A DNA stretch of 64,000 nucleotides from CATQHS01 sp963422655 (lineage in GTDB: Bacteria > Actinomycetota > Acidimicrobiia > Acidimicrobiales > Aldehydirespiratoraceae). Position numbers and translations under genes: made by a program. The stretch lies in contig OY730440.1 in assembly GCA_963422655.1 (NCBI GenBank), positions 372,001 through 436,000 on the forward strand. The letters run 5' to 3'. Shown here piece after piece: positions 51,414 to 60,599 of the stretch (the first letter of the stretch is position 1; each line of letters starts with the position of its first letter). A model generated the notes under the pieces. It saw only the letters and a list, made by a program, of their open reading frames with translations, did not search any database and was not told where the DNA came from.

Positions 51414-53933
51414 ATGACAGCTTCGGCCCTCGGTGATTTCATGCCTGCCACCGGCGACCCCGACGAGTTGCTCGACGCCTTCGACCGGTGGGCGGACTCG
51501 GCCGGCTTGGAGCTCTACGAGCACCAGCAGGAGGCAGTTTTGCACCTGCTGGCCGGTGACAATGTGGTACTGGCCACGCCCACCGGCTCGGGCAAGTCGT
51601 TGGTGGCACTGGCCGGCGTCTTCGCCATGCTGGCCCAGAATCGCCGAGCCGTGTACACGGCCCCCGTCAAGGCCCTGGTGAGCGAGAAGTTCTTCGAGCT
51701 CACCGCGGCCTTCGGCGCCGACCGGGTCGGCATGGTCACCGGCGACGCGACCGTCAACGGCGACGCCCCCGTGATCGCCTGCACGGCCGAGATCCTGGCC
51801 AACCGGACATTGCGGGCCGGAGCCGGTACCGGCGTGGATCTGGTGGTGATGGACGAGTTCCACTACTACGGGGACCGAGACCGGGGCTGGGCTTGGCAGA
51901 TTCCACTGCTGGAACTATCCCGGGCCCAGTTCCTGCTCATGTCGGCCACACTGGGCGACACGACCGACCTGCGTACCGATCTGGAGGCCCGGACCGGGCA
52001 CCCCACCGTCCTGGTCGCCTCGGCTCAGCGGCCGGTGCCGCTCGATTTCGAGTACCGCGAGACTTCTCTGCACTCTTCCATCAGCGAGTTGCTCTCAGCC
52101 GGCAAGGCCCCGGTGTACATCGTTCACTTCACCCAGAAGGAGGCCACGGCCCGGGCTCAAAGTCTCACCAGCCTCGACGTGTTGACACCGGCCGACAAGA
52201 GCGCAGTGAAAGAAGCCGTGGGTGGTTTCCGTTTCGACACTCCCATCGGCAAGGACCTGAAACGCTTCGTGCTGGCCGGCGTCGGTGTCCATCATGCCGG
52301 CCTGCTTCCCAAGTACCGGCTCTTGGTCGAGAAGCTGGCCCAGCAGGGCCACCTGCGCCTGATCTGCGGCACCGATACACTCGGGGTGGGGGTGAACGTC
52401 CCCATCCGTACCGTGCTGTTCGTCCAGCTCTTCAAGTTCGACGGGCGCCGGACCCGAGTGCTGTCGGTACGCGACTTCCAGCAGATCGCGGGAAGGGCCG
52501 GTCGTCGGGGCTTCGATGTGGCCGGCAGCGTGTGGGTCCAAGCCCCCGTCCATGTCGTCGAGAACAAGCGGGCCGAGCTGCGGGCTGGCGCCGACACCAA
52601 GAAGCTCAGGAAGCTGGTCCGCAAGAAGCCTCCCCAGCGGGGATACGCCCACTACGACGGCAACACCTTGTCCCGGTTGGCCACCGGCCGGCCCGAGACC
52701 CTGGAGTCGAGCTTCCAGGTGAACCATGCCATGATGCTCAACGTCTTGGATCGGCCCGGTGACGGCTGCGCGGCCATGAAGCACCTGCTGGTGGACAACC
52801 ACGAGCCTCGGTTCCGTCAGCGGAACCACATAAGACGGGCGGTGAGCGTGTTCCGATCCCTGACCGACGCCGGGATCGTGGAGGTGCTGGACCGGCCCGA
52901 CGAGCTGGGCCGCCCGGTGAGGGTCAACCTCGATCTCCAAGACGAGTTCCGGCTCAACCAGCCGCTGTCTCTGTTCGTGGTGGAGGCAGTGACAGTGCTC
53001 GACCCCGAAGCCCCCGACTATCACCTGCAAGTGCTCGGTTTGGTGGAGTCGGTGCTGGAGGATCCGACAGTGGTGCTACTAGCTCAACTCAACCGGCTCA
53101 AGGACGAATTGGTGAGCCAGATGAAGGCCGAGGGCGTGGAGTACGAGGAGAGGATGCAACGCTTGGCCGAGGTGACCTGGCCCCGGCCCGAAGCTGATTT
53201 CATAGAGGGCGCTTTCGAGGTGTTCGCTCGCCATCACCCCTGGGTGGGACGGGATCGGCCCAGTCCCAAGTCGATCGTTCGGGACATGCTCGAGCATGCC
53301 GAGACCTTCAACCAGTACGTGGCCCGCTACGACCTCAAGCGGTCGGAGGGTCTGCTGCTGCGTTACCTGTCGAACTGTTACAAGACTCTGGCGCAGACGG
53401 TTCCGTCCGACACCGTCACCGAGGACCTCGACGATGTGAGGGTGTGGCTGGGGGCCATGGTTCGCAGTGTCGACTCCAGCCTGCTGGACGAATGGGAGCG
53501 GCTTCGCTCCCCCGCCGAAGCCCTGACGGAGCCGCCCCCTGTCGGCAGTGACGCCGGTGTCGGCGACATCACGGCCAACCCGCGGGCCTTCGAGGTGATG
53601 ATCCGCAACGAGGTCTTCGGCTGGGTGCAGCTCTTGGCCCGGCGGGCTCACGCCGAACTGACGGCCCGCTTACCGGGTCCGCGAAACTGGACCGAAGCCG
53701 ACATCGATCAGGCCATGTCCGAATACTGGGCCGAGCACGACGTCATCGAGATCGACGGCGAGGCCCGAGCCAGCCGCTGGGTATCCGTCGACGACCGGAC
53801 CGGCCTCGTCGTTCAGACGCTGCACGATCCAGACGGGTACCACGAGTGGGTCATCGACGCCCGGGTGGACCGGGGCCGTTCACGAGTACGCCAGCAGGTG
53901 GTGGTGGAACTGATCGGGATCCGTCGCCGGTAG
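51414..53933 (+). CDS. Ski2-like DExH helicase with DUF3516
   Basis: An 839-residue ATP-dependent RNA helicase-like protein. ATPTGSGKS (motif I), VMDEFHYY (motif II, DExH type), LLMSATLGD (III), GVGVHHAGLLPKYR (IV region), CGTDTLGVGVN and QIAGRAGRRGFD (VI) are in order in the first 400 residues. The remainder matches the actinobacterial DUF3516 region with a long helical C-terminus. The function in Actinobacteria is presumed RNA turnover. ATG 51414 is preceded by TACCCT nine bases away. Confidence 0.9.
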   Translation: MTASALGDFMPATGDPDELLDAFDRWADSAGLELYEHQQEAVLHLLAGDNVVLATPTGSGKSLVALAGVFAMLAQNRRAVYTAPVKALVSEKFFELTAAFGADRVGMVTGDATVNGDAPVIACTAEILANRTLRAGAGTGVDLVVMDEFHYYGDRDRGWAWQIPLLELSRAQFLLMSATLGDTTDLRTDLEARTGHPTVLVASAQRPVPLDFEYRETSLHSSISELLSAGKAPVYIVHFTQKEATARAQSLTSLDVLTPADKSAVKEAVGGFRFDTPIGKDLKRFVLAGVGVHHAGLLPKYRLLVEKLAQQGHLRLICGTDTLGVGVNVPIRTVLFVQLFKFDGRRTRVLSVRDFQQIAGRAGRRGFDVAGSVWVQAPVHVVENKRAELRAGADTKKLRKLVRKKPPQRGYAHYDGNTLSRLATGRPETLESSFQVNHAMMLNVLDRPGDGCAAMKHLLVDNHEPRFRQRNHIRRAVSVFRSLTDAGIVEVLDRPDELGRPVRVNLDLQDEFRLNQPLSLFVVEAVTVLDPEAPDYHLQVLGLVESVLEDPTVVLLAQLNRLKDELVSQMKAEGVEYEERMQRLAEVTWPRPEADFIEGAFEVFARHHPWVGRDRPSPKSIVRDMLEHAETFNQYVARYDLKRSEGLLLRYLSNCYKTLAQTVPSDTVTEDLDDVRVWLGAMVRSVDSSLLDEWERLRSPAEALTEPPPVGSDAGVGDITANPRAFEVMIRNEVFGWVQLLARRAHAELTARLPGPRNWTEADIDQAMSEYWAEHDVIEIDGEARASRWVSVDDRTGLVVQTLHDPDGYHEWVIDARVDRGRSRVRQQVVVELIGIRRR

Positions 53934-53968
53934 ACCCGGCGCGGGCAGGCAGACGCCCGCAGGCAGAC

Positions 53969-54322
53969 TCAGCCCTCGCCACCTTCCGCGCTCGGATCGT
54001 CAGCCATGTCTTCAGCGGCTCCGTCGGCCGGGGCTGGACTGGACATGTCTTCGGTCTTGCCGTCGATCCGGTCCACAGCCTTTCGCACCGCCTCGGGGAC
54101 ACGACCACCGGTAAGGTCGTCGATCTTGCCGACCACGGCTTCAGCTACGTCACCGGCCTTGTCCCGAGCCTTGCCAGCCAGATCACCGGCCTTGTCCCAG
54201 GCCTCCCCGGCAACGTCACCAGCCTTGTCCCGAGCCTTACCGGCCACATCCCAGGCCTTGTCGGCCACGTCACCAGCCATGTCTCTGGCTCTTTCGGTGA
54301 AGTCCTTGTCGTTTTCGCTCAC
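53969..54322 (-). CDS. LEA-like amphipathic repeat protein
   Basis: A 117-residue hydrophilic protein. Residues about 20-65 are four 11-residue repeats (DKAWDVAGKAR, DKAGDVAGEAW, DKAGDLAGKAR, DKAGDVAEAVV), the period of group-3 LEA proteins that fold on drying or at membranes. The following GKIDDLTGGRVPEAVRKAVDRIDG recalls MT0933-type antitoxin proteins, which share the Lys/Asp/Ala pattern. A stress-protectant role is inference; no toxin gene is adjacent. Confidence 0.75.
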   Translation of the reverse strand: MSENDKDFTERARDMAGDVADKAWDVAGKARDKAGDVAGEAWDKAGDLAGKARDKAGDVAEAVVGKIDDLTGGRVPEAVRKAVDRIDGKTEDMSSPAPADGAAEDMADDPSAEGGEG

Positions 54323-54470
54323 GGTTCTCCCTCGCAGATCTCGCCTGTCTCGGTAGCTGATTCTAAAGGAGCCCGAGTTCTCTCAAAGCCGATATTCCCA
54401 TGCGTCGTCGATAGCGGTGAGAACCGAGCTCGGCAGCGGCCGAAGTCGGGCCGTGTCGTTCGGGGTCGGT

Positions 54471-55418
54471 TCAGCGGGCTTCTCGGGAGTAGGGCTCACC
54501 GAGCGCAGCCGGGCCGATGATCTTGCGAGCCCGGGCCGGGTTGGCCGAGGCCACGATGACTACCAGGTAGGTGGCGACGAAAGGGATCATGGCCAGGAAA
54601 TCGGATGGTACGTCCACGCCCGCGATCTGAAGGGTGAAGCCGAGATTTCGCAGGGCCCCGAACCCGTAGGCAGCGACCAGAGCCAGCCAGGGTCGCCAGC
54701 CGGCGAGGATGACCAGCGCTACTGCGATCCATCCGGCGCCGGCAGTCATACCGGCCTGCCAGGTCCGAAGCACCGCCAGCGCCAGGTAGGCGCCTCCGAA
54801 ACCGGCACCCAGGCCGCCCAGGAAGGTGAACAGGTACCGGATCCTGGTAACGGACAGCCCGGCCGCGTCGGCGGCGGCCGGGTCTTCGCCCGTGGCCCTC
54901 AAGCCCAAGCCCGGCGTGGTGCGGAAGAGGAAGTAGCCGGCACCGGCCACGACCAGCCACGAAAAGTAAACGACCGCGTCGTGCCCGAACAGGATCGGCC
55001 CCAGCCCGGGCAGGTCCCGCCAGGCGCTCGGGAGGAAGGGATCCACGTCCACACCGGACTGACGCTGAATCAAAGGGGAATCACCGCTGTTGCCCCAGAA
55101 GGCCGAAAAGCCGTTGCCGACGATGACCAGAGCCAGCCCGGAGACAATCTGGTTGACCCGCAACGAGATGGCCAAGAACGCGTGGATCAGGCTCAGGGCT
55201 GCGCCGGCCAGAGCACCAGCCAGCAGCGCCAGACCGAGATTCTCGGTCTGGATTCCGGCCCAGAATCCCGTCACCCCTCCGACGAGCATCATCCCTTCCA
55301 CACCGAGGTTCATGACACCGGAGCGCTCCGCCATGATCTCACCGAGAGATGCAAAGAGGATCGGCGTGCCCGCCGCGATCGCGCTCACGATCGACAGGAC
55401 CAGCACGGAGTCATTCAT
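54471..55418 (-). CDS. BMP-type ABC importer permease B
   Basis: A 315-residue inner-membrane protein of the branched-chain/nucleoside permease family (BPD_transp_2). FASLGEIMAERSGVMNLGVEGMMLVGGV is the signature N-terminal block of YufQ/NupQ-type nucleoside importers; GLSVTRIRYLFTFLGGLGAGFGGAYLAL is the EAA-like region. Overlaps the second permease gene by 8 bp. Last gene of a four-gene importer operon. Confidence 0.9.
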   Translation of the reverse strand: MNDSVLVLSIVSAIAAGTPILFASLGEIMAERSGVMNLGVEGMMLVGGVTGFWAGIQTENLGLALLAGALAGAALSLIHAFLAISLRVNQIVSGLALVIVGNGFSAFWGNSGDSPLIQRQSGVDVDPFLPSAWRDLPGLGPILFGHDAVVYFSWLVVAGAGYFLFRTTPGLGLRATGEDPAAADAAGLSVTRIRYLFTFLGGLGAGFGGAYLALAVLRTWQAGMTAGAGWIAVALVILAGWRPWLALVAAYGFGALRNLGFTLQIAGVDVPSDFLAMIPFVATYLVVIVASANPARARKIIGPAALGEPYSREAR

Positions 55419-56523
55419 CGGTGGGTTCCCCTCCGTCCACCAGTGCTGGCGAGGGCCGCGGTCTGAGAATCACCTTGTTGACCAGAAAGAAATCGCCGGC
55501 CGCCACAAACAGGAAAATGAGCCCCTGGAGGAGAAAAACGATCTCCGTCTCTATGCCGATCCTTTGAAGGCTGCTGCCCGAGGTCACGATGGCAGCCAGA
55601 AACGTGGCCACGGGCACCACTGCGAGCGGGTTCAGTCGAGCCACTGCCGCTACGACTATTCCGGTGAACCCCAACTCTGCGGCCACCGCCCGAGGGTCGA
55701 GACCCTTGATCACGCCGCTGATCTCGATCGCTCCGGCCCCACCGGCCAAGGCCCCCGACAAGGCCAACACCGACACGACCTTGGGGCCGACCCGCATGCC
55801 CGCGTATCTGGACGCCTTTCGGGAATCGCCGATGGTTCGTAACTCGAATCCCCACGACGTGCGGCGCAGCACCCACCACAGGACTACCGCAGATACCACC
55901 GCGATCAGCACCCCGTAGTGGAGCCGATGGGACAGAACCGGAAGCTCAGCGCTTTCGGGTATGGCCTTCCCCGTCGGGAAGGTGGCAGCGGAGTCGCGCC
56001 AGAAGCTGGCACTGCCGAAAATGAGATAGTTCATCAGGCTCAACGCAATGAAGTTGAGCATCAGCGTAGTGATCACCTCGTCGGTGTTGAGATACGCCTT
56101 GGGAATCGCGGCCAAGCCGGCCCAGACCGCGCCCGCACCCGCACCCGCGAGCAGGATCGACAACAGCATCACCGGTCTCGGCGAGCTGGCTGGAAGAGCA
56201 ACAGCCAAGCCGCTGGCCGCGATGGCCCCCATGTAGAGCTGTCCTTCAGCTCCGATGTTCCAGATTTTCATACGAAAGGTGATGGCGGCAGCGAGGCCGG
56301 TGAGGATCAGAGGCGTGGCGAGCGTGAGCGTGCGCATCAGCGGTCGCAAGCCATTGAGGCTGGCGTCGAACATCGTCTCGTAGGCATCGAGAGGGCTGTT
56401 CCCGGCGATGACGAGGATCGAACCTCCGACGACACCGGCAGCCAGCAGGGACGCAAAGGGAACACCGATTCGCAGCGCCGGTGGCGGCGCAGCCCGCGGG
56501 ACGACAGACAGGCGGATGGTCAT
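55411..56523 (-). CDS. BMP-type ABC importer permease A
   Basis: A 370-residue permease of the same family (YufP/NupP-type): ITFRMKIWNIGAEGQLYMGAIAASG is the partner form of the family signature, LNTDEVITTLMLNFIALSLMNYL is conserved in nucleoside importers, and GDSRKASRYAGMRVGPKVVSVLALSGALAGGAGAIE is the cytosolic coupling loop. Overlaps the ATPase gene by 4 bp. Pairs with permease B to form the channel. Confidence 0.9.
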   Translation of the reverse strand: MTIRLSVVPRAAPPPALRIGVPFASLLAAGVVGGSILVIAGNSPLDAYETMFDASLNGLRPLMRTLTLATPLILTGLAAAITFRMKIWNIGAEGQLYMGAIAASGLAVALPASSPRPVMLLSILLAGAGAGAVWAGLAAIPKAYLNTDEVITTLMLNFIALSLMNYLIFGSASFWRDSAATFPTGKAIPESAELPVLSHRLHYGVLIAVVSAVVLWWVLRRTSWGFELRTIGDSRKASRYAGMRVGPKVVSVLALSGALAGGAGAIEISGVIKGLDPRAVAAELGFTGIVVAAVARLNPLAVVPVATFLAAIVTSGSSLQRIGIETEIVFLLQGLIFLFVAAGDFFLVNKVILRPRPSPALVDGGEPTDE

Positions 56524-58055
56524 TCGATCTCGACCTTCGCCCCCGTCATCAGCAGTCCGAGCTCCTCGACGTCGAGCGTCTCAGGGGTATAGGAACCGAC
56601 GATGCGGCCCTGAGACATCACCAGGATCGAATCGGAGAGCTCGGTGATCTCGGCCAGATCTTCGGAGAACAGCAGTACCCCTCTGCCCTTGGCAGTTTCG
56701 GAAAGGATATGGCTGCGTACCGCCGCCGACGCGGCCAGATCGAGACCTCGGGTCGGTTGGGCGGCCAGCAGTACTGTGTGGGGCCGGGTCAGCTCGCGGG
56801 CAAGGACCGCCTTCTGAAGGTTCCCTCCCGACATCGAGCTCACCGGCATTTTGGCCCGGGCCCCCCGCACGTCGAATTGTGCGGAGAGCTTGTCGGCCAT
56901 GGACGCAATGGCACGCCGGGACAGGACCCCCCAACGGCTGTAGGGAGCCTCGTTGTAGCTCTTGAGAACCAGGTTCTCCTCCAGAGTCAACCCGCTCGCG
57001 AGTCCTGTCCCCAGTCGGTCCTCCGGTACGTAGGAGAGGCCGGCTCTCGACCTTGACCTCGGGCTGCGGGACGTGACGTCCCGGTCACCGATCCATACCG
57101 AGCCACTACTGACCGGGCGCAGTCCAGCGATCGACTCCTGAAGTTCTCTCTGGCCGTTCCCGGCCACCCCCGCCACTCCTACGATCTGACCGGGCCGGAC
57201 TTCGAAACTGACTCCGTCCACCGCCAGCGGGCCCCGATCACCAGTGACTCGAAGGCCGCTCACGGCCAAGACTGCGGCGGTGCCGTCTTGGCGGCGGGCA
57301 GTGAGCCGACCGGGCTCGGGAAAATGGTCGCCGCCGATCACCATCGTCACCAGTTCTTCGGCACTGGTCTCGCTGGTCGCAACCGTTGCGGCGTTGCGAC
57401 CTTGGCGCAACACGGTGACGCGATCGGTGTTGGCCAAAATCTCCTCCATCTTGTGCGAAACCAGAACCACCGAATGCCCCTGTCGGGCCATCTGGCGCAC
57501 CACGACGAAAAGCTTGTCGCACTCTTGGGGGGCCAAGACGGCGGTGGGCTCGTCGAGAATCATGATGCGCGCCCCCCGCAAGAGTTGCCTGAGGATCTCG
57601 ACCCGCTGCTGTTCACCCACCGACAACTGCCAGACGTAGGCGCCGGGATCAACTTCCAGGCCGTATCCCCCAGCGATCTCCGCCACTTTCGTCTCCACTG
57701 ATCGCAGAGACAAACGAACGCTCTGGTTCTCGAGGCCGAGGATCATGTTCTCGGCCACGGTCATGCTGGAGACGAGACGGAAGTGCTGATACACCATCCC
57801 GATCCCGGCGTGGGCGGCGTCTTGGGGGGATCGGAGCGTTACGGCGTCACCGTCGAGTGCCACTTCGCCCGAATCCGGGCGATACAGCCCGGCCAGGATC
57901 GAGCAGAGAGTCGATTTTCCAGCTCCGTTCTCTCCCAAGAGACCGTGAACTTCGCCTGCGTACAGGTCGAAACTCACCCGGTTATTGGCGGCAACACCGT
58001 AGAACGACTTGGTGAGCTCCCGGATCTGGAGAATCGGCTCCTCGTCTGTGTGCAA
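56520..58055 (-). CDS. BMP-type ABC importer ATPase (double cassette)
   Basis: A 511-residue protein with two ABC cassettes, as in nucleoside and sugar importers (NupO/RbsA layout). The N-half has GENGAGKST, LSVGEQQRVEILRQLL and ILDEPTAVLAPQE; the C-half has GVAGNGQRE, a weak Walker A lacking the GKS lysine as usual for this class, and MSGGNLQKAVLARELTR. The start is an unusual TTG at 58055; no ATG or GTG fits before LQIRELTKSF. Between permease A and the binding protein. Confidence 0.9.
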   Translation of the reverse strand: MHTDEEPILQIRELTKSFYGVAANNRVSFDLYAGEVHGLLGENGAGKSTLCSILAGLYRPDSGEVALDGDAVTLRSPQDAAHAGIGMVYQHFRLVSSMTVAENMILGLENQSVRLSLRSVETKVAEIAGGYGLEVDPGAYVWQLSVGEQQRVEILRQLLRGARIMILDEPTAVLAPQECDKLFVVVRQMARQGHSVVLVSHKMEEILANTDRVTVLRQGRNAATVATSETSAEELVTMVIGGDHFPEPGRLTARRQDGTAAVLAVSGLRVTGDRGPLAVDGVSFEVRPGQIVGVAGVAGNGQRELQESIAGLRPVSSGSVWIGDRDVTSRSPRSRSRAGLSYVPEDRLGTGLASGLTLEENLVLKSYNEAPYSRWGVLSRRAIASMADKLSAQFDVRGARAKMPVSSMSGGNLQKAVLARELTRPHTVLLAAQPTRGLDLAASAAVRSHILSETAKGRGVLLFSEDLAEITELSDSILVMSQGRIVGSYTPETLDVEELGLLMTGAKVEIE

Positions 58056-58065
58056 CGCGTCAATC

Positions 58066-58080
58066 GTAAGCGGCGCTTAC
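58066..58080. promoter_or_regulatory. Short perfect hairpin in the importer operon
   Basis: GTAAGCG and CGCTTAC flank a single base in the 33-bp gap between the binding-protein stop and the ATPase TTG start. A stem here could slow ribosomes or RNases after the first gene, a usual way to keep binding protein in excess; an operator half-site is the other possibility. Confidence 0.4.
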
Positions 58081-58088
58081 CGGTGAGG

Positions 58089-59209
58089 TCACCCGATCGA
58101 GCCTTCGATGCCCTCGATGAGCCACATACAGCACACAGTGCGTTCCGCGAATGGAATCGTCTCGCCTTCGGCTACCACGACGTTGCCTTCGTTGTCCACC
58201 AGGGGCCCAGCGAAATAGTCGAAGGTACCGTTGATGATCTGCTGTCGGCGTTGGTCCACCAGCGCCAAGATCTCATCTGTCACGTCGGGACCGTAAGGGG
58301 AGGCGCCGATCATTCCGTCGGCCAGCCCACCATAGGTGAGAGCTGGCGCCCATGTCCCGTCGATCATTTTCTGGATCTGGTCGATGTAGTAAGGGCCCCA
58401 CTCGAAGCGGAACGATGAAAGCCAGGCGTTGGGGGCCTCCTCGGACCGGTCGGAGGTGTAGCCGACGACGTTGAGGCCACGATCCTCGGCCACCGATGCC
58501 ACTGCGGGGGAGTTCAGCTCGTGGGCGAGGACGTCCGCACCGGCATTGGCCAACGCGTCAGCCGCCTGCTGCTCGACGGGCGGGTCGTACCAACTGTTGA
58601 TGTAGACAACCTGTACGACGGCATCGGGGTTGACTTCACGTACGCCGATGGTGAAGGCGTTGAGGGCCCGATTGACCTCTTCGATCGGGAACCCGGCCGG
58701 ATAGCCGATGATCCCGCTCTCGGTGATGCTGCCTGCGATCAGCCCGTCGAGATACCGGCCGTCCTCGGTGGCAGCATCGTATGACCCACATTTTCGGTGG
58801 TCTCCCATCCAGCCCAAGTCAAGAAGATCGTGTCGGGATAGTCGGGGGCGATCTCGAGAATGTCAGGTTGGGCGAAGGCGGTCGAGATCACCATGTCGAC
58901 ACCGTCAGCAGCAAGATCCTCGGCCACGTTCGATGTTTGTGTTCCCGGTGATATTTCTTCGAGTACCTGCACCTCCAAGCCTGGGAAGGCGGCGCGAACC
59001 TCCTCTACGGCACGGTTGTGCGTGCTGTTCCAGCCACCGTCGTCGACGAACAGATCGAACAGGAAGGCCACCGAGAACCCGGAGCCGGCCGGCTCCTCGA
59101 CAACCGGCGCGGCTGTGGTCGGTGTCGAGGAGCCGTCGTCCTCCCCGCACCCAGCCGCTGGCAGAACAAAAATTGCCAGCACGGCAACTAGCCACTTGGT
59201 AGATCTCAT
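58089..59209 (-). pseudogene. BMP-family substrate-binding lipoprotein, frameshifted
   Basis: A basic membrane protein (BMP/PnrA) family solute-binding lipoprotein interrupted by one base loss near 58785. The N-terminal 141 residues (lipobox LPAAGC, FDLFVDDGGWNSTHNRAVEE, DLAADGVDMVISTAFA) end at TWAGWETTENV. The downstream frame resumes SYDAATEDGRYLDGLIAGSITESG, YINSWYDP, HELNSPAV and GMIGASPYG without loss. Restoring one base in the GTGG-GTCA junction gives a normal 373-residue protein. PnrA relatives bind nucleosides. AGGGAG precedes the ATG. Either a sequencing error or a recent inactivation. Confidence 0.85.
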
Positions 59210-59262
59210 GCGTGCTCCCTTGTATCCGAGTCGTGAAGAAGAAATATCCTGTCACCATATGT

Positions 59263-59286
59263 GCCTAGGCACTATAGTGCCTAGGC
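59263..59286. promoter_or_regulatory. Perfect 24-bp palindromic operator
   Basis: Two GCCTAGGC blocks flank a central ACTATAGT, and the whole 24 bases equal their own reverse complement. Extending each block by GT/AC gives two GTGCCTAGGC half-site units 16 bases apart. TATAGT in the centre is a -10-like box readable on both strands. The site sits 54 bp before the importer start and 69 bp before the GcvT-like start, so a repressor bound here could shut both arms. The regulator gene is not in the window. Confidence 0.75.
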
Positions 59287-59354
59287 TATCCGAGCCAGGC
59301 AGTTCGATCGACCCATGCCGAGGTGCCAGAAAATGAATGCACGGAAATGATGAA

Positions 59355-60575
59355 ATGACGACCAGGGCGTTTCGTGCAACGCCGTTCCATGCGAACACCC
59401 TGGCCCGAAGTCATTCCACATGGTGGTATAGCTGGGGTGGGTACACGGTGCCCGACGTCTATACCGACCCTCATACCGAACTCTCGGCTATTCGAACCAG
59501 GGTCTCGATGAACGAGATGTCGCCCATCCCCAAGATCGAGATCCGCGGACCCGACGCCGAGGAGTGCGTCAACTACCTTATCCCCAGAGACGTGTCCAAG
59601 ATGGAAGTCGGTCGCGCCTGGTACACGCCGTGGTGCAACGACGAAGGCAAGGTGGTCGCCGACGGCATCGTGCTACGGGCCGAGAGCGACCGCTTCATCT
59701 TTTCGGGTGACAGGAGCGATACGTTCTTCAGGCGTCGAGCCCGTCGATTCGACGCCGCGATCAACGATGCGACCGACGACTACGGCATTCTGGCTCTTCA
59801 GGGACCGAAGTCACGTGCCACCCTGGAGGCCGCAACCGGTGAGGACTGGGCCGACCTGCGATTCTCCCGAGTGCGCGGTACCGAGATAGGTGGATCCCGG
59901 GTGAGCGTGCTTCGGCAAGGGTTCACCGGCGAGTTGGGATTCGAGCTCTGGGTGCAGCGACCCGACGGGCACGCAGTCTGGGAGGCGGTAGCCGAAGCAG
60001 GCGCCAGCTTCGGTATCCAACCAGCCGGCGAGTACGCCATCGACATCGCCCGAGTGGAAGCAGGACTCATACTGATATCAGCCGACTACACCGGAGCTGG
60101 GCTTGACGCGGTTTCATCGGACACGGCCCCCAACCCAGAAGATCTCGTTACTCCATACGAGTTGGGTCTCGGGCACTGCGTGAAACTGGACAAGACTGCC
60201 GATTTCGTCGGCCGTCGAGCCCTGGCCACAGAGCATGACCGCGGCCCAACTCGCCGTATCGTCGGACTCGAACTCGACTTGGACGCCATCGTCGCGCTCT
60301 TTCAGGGCAACGGATATTGCCCTGACGTCTCACCTCGGGTTCGGTGGGATCACCTGACTCTCCGCCACGGCCCCGAAGCAGTCGGTCGGGCCAGCAGCGT
60401 CACTTGGAGCCCCTCGACGTCACGACTGATCGGTTTCGGTATGGTCCCGATCAGCTTGGCCGTTGCCGGGACGACGCTGACTGTGGACTGGGCCGATTTC
60501 TGGGGACGGCCTCTGGGCCCCGCCGCGGCGACGGTTTGCGACTATCCATTCATCGAGCTGAGCAGGCAGACATAG
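59355..60575 (+). CDS. GcvT-like aminomethyltransferase / folate-dependent demethylase
   Basis: A 406-residue protein of the GcvT/DmdA/dimethylglycine-dehydrogenase-C family, whose members move one-carbon groups to tetrahydrofolate. Evidence: IEIRGPDAEECVNYLIPRDVSKMEVGRAWYTPWCNDEGKVVADGIVLR (folate/amine pocket, with an aspartate in VVADGIV at the usual acidic position), YGILALQGPKSRATLEAATG, GFTGELGFELWV and the C-terminal beta domain GFGMVPISLAVAGT. ATG 59355 was chosen over 59337. It may accept the formaldehyde or methyl freed by the Rieske oxygenases that follow 24 bp later. Confidence 0.85.
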   Translation: MTTRAFRATPFHANTLARSHSTWWYSWGGYTVPDVYTDPHTELSAIRTRVSMNEMSPIPKIEIRGPDAEECVNYLIPRDVSKMEVGRAWYTPWCNDEGKVVADGIVLRAESDRFIFSGDRSDTFFRRRARRFDAAINDATDDYGILALQGPKSRATLEAATGEDWADLRFSRVRGTEIGGSRVSVLRQGFTGELGFELWVQRPDGHAVWEAVAEAGASFGIQPAGEYAIDIARVEAGLILISADYTGAGLDAVSSDTAPNPEDLVTPYELGLGHCVKLDKTADFVGRRALATEHDRGPTRRIVGLELDLDAIVALFQGNGYCPDVSPRVRWDHLTLRHGPEAVGRASSVTWSPSTSRLIGFGMVPISLAVAGTTLTVDWADFWGRPLGPAAATVCDYPFIELSRQT

Positions 60576-60599
60576 GGCTCCGGCCATGGCATCACACCG

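Noticed and set aside
59337..59354. Earlier ATG for the GcvT-like gene
   Set aside because: Adds six residues (MHGNDE) with no conserved sequence; the later ATG gives a more typical N-terminus.
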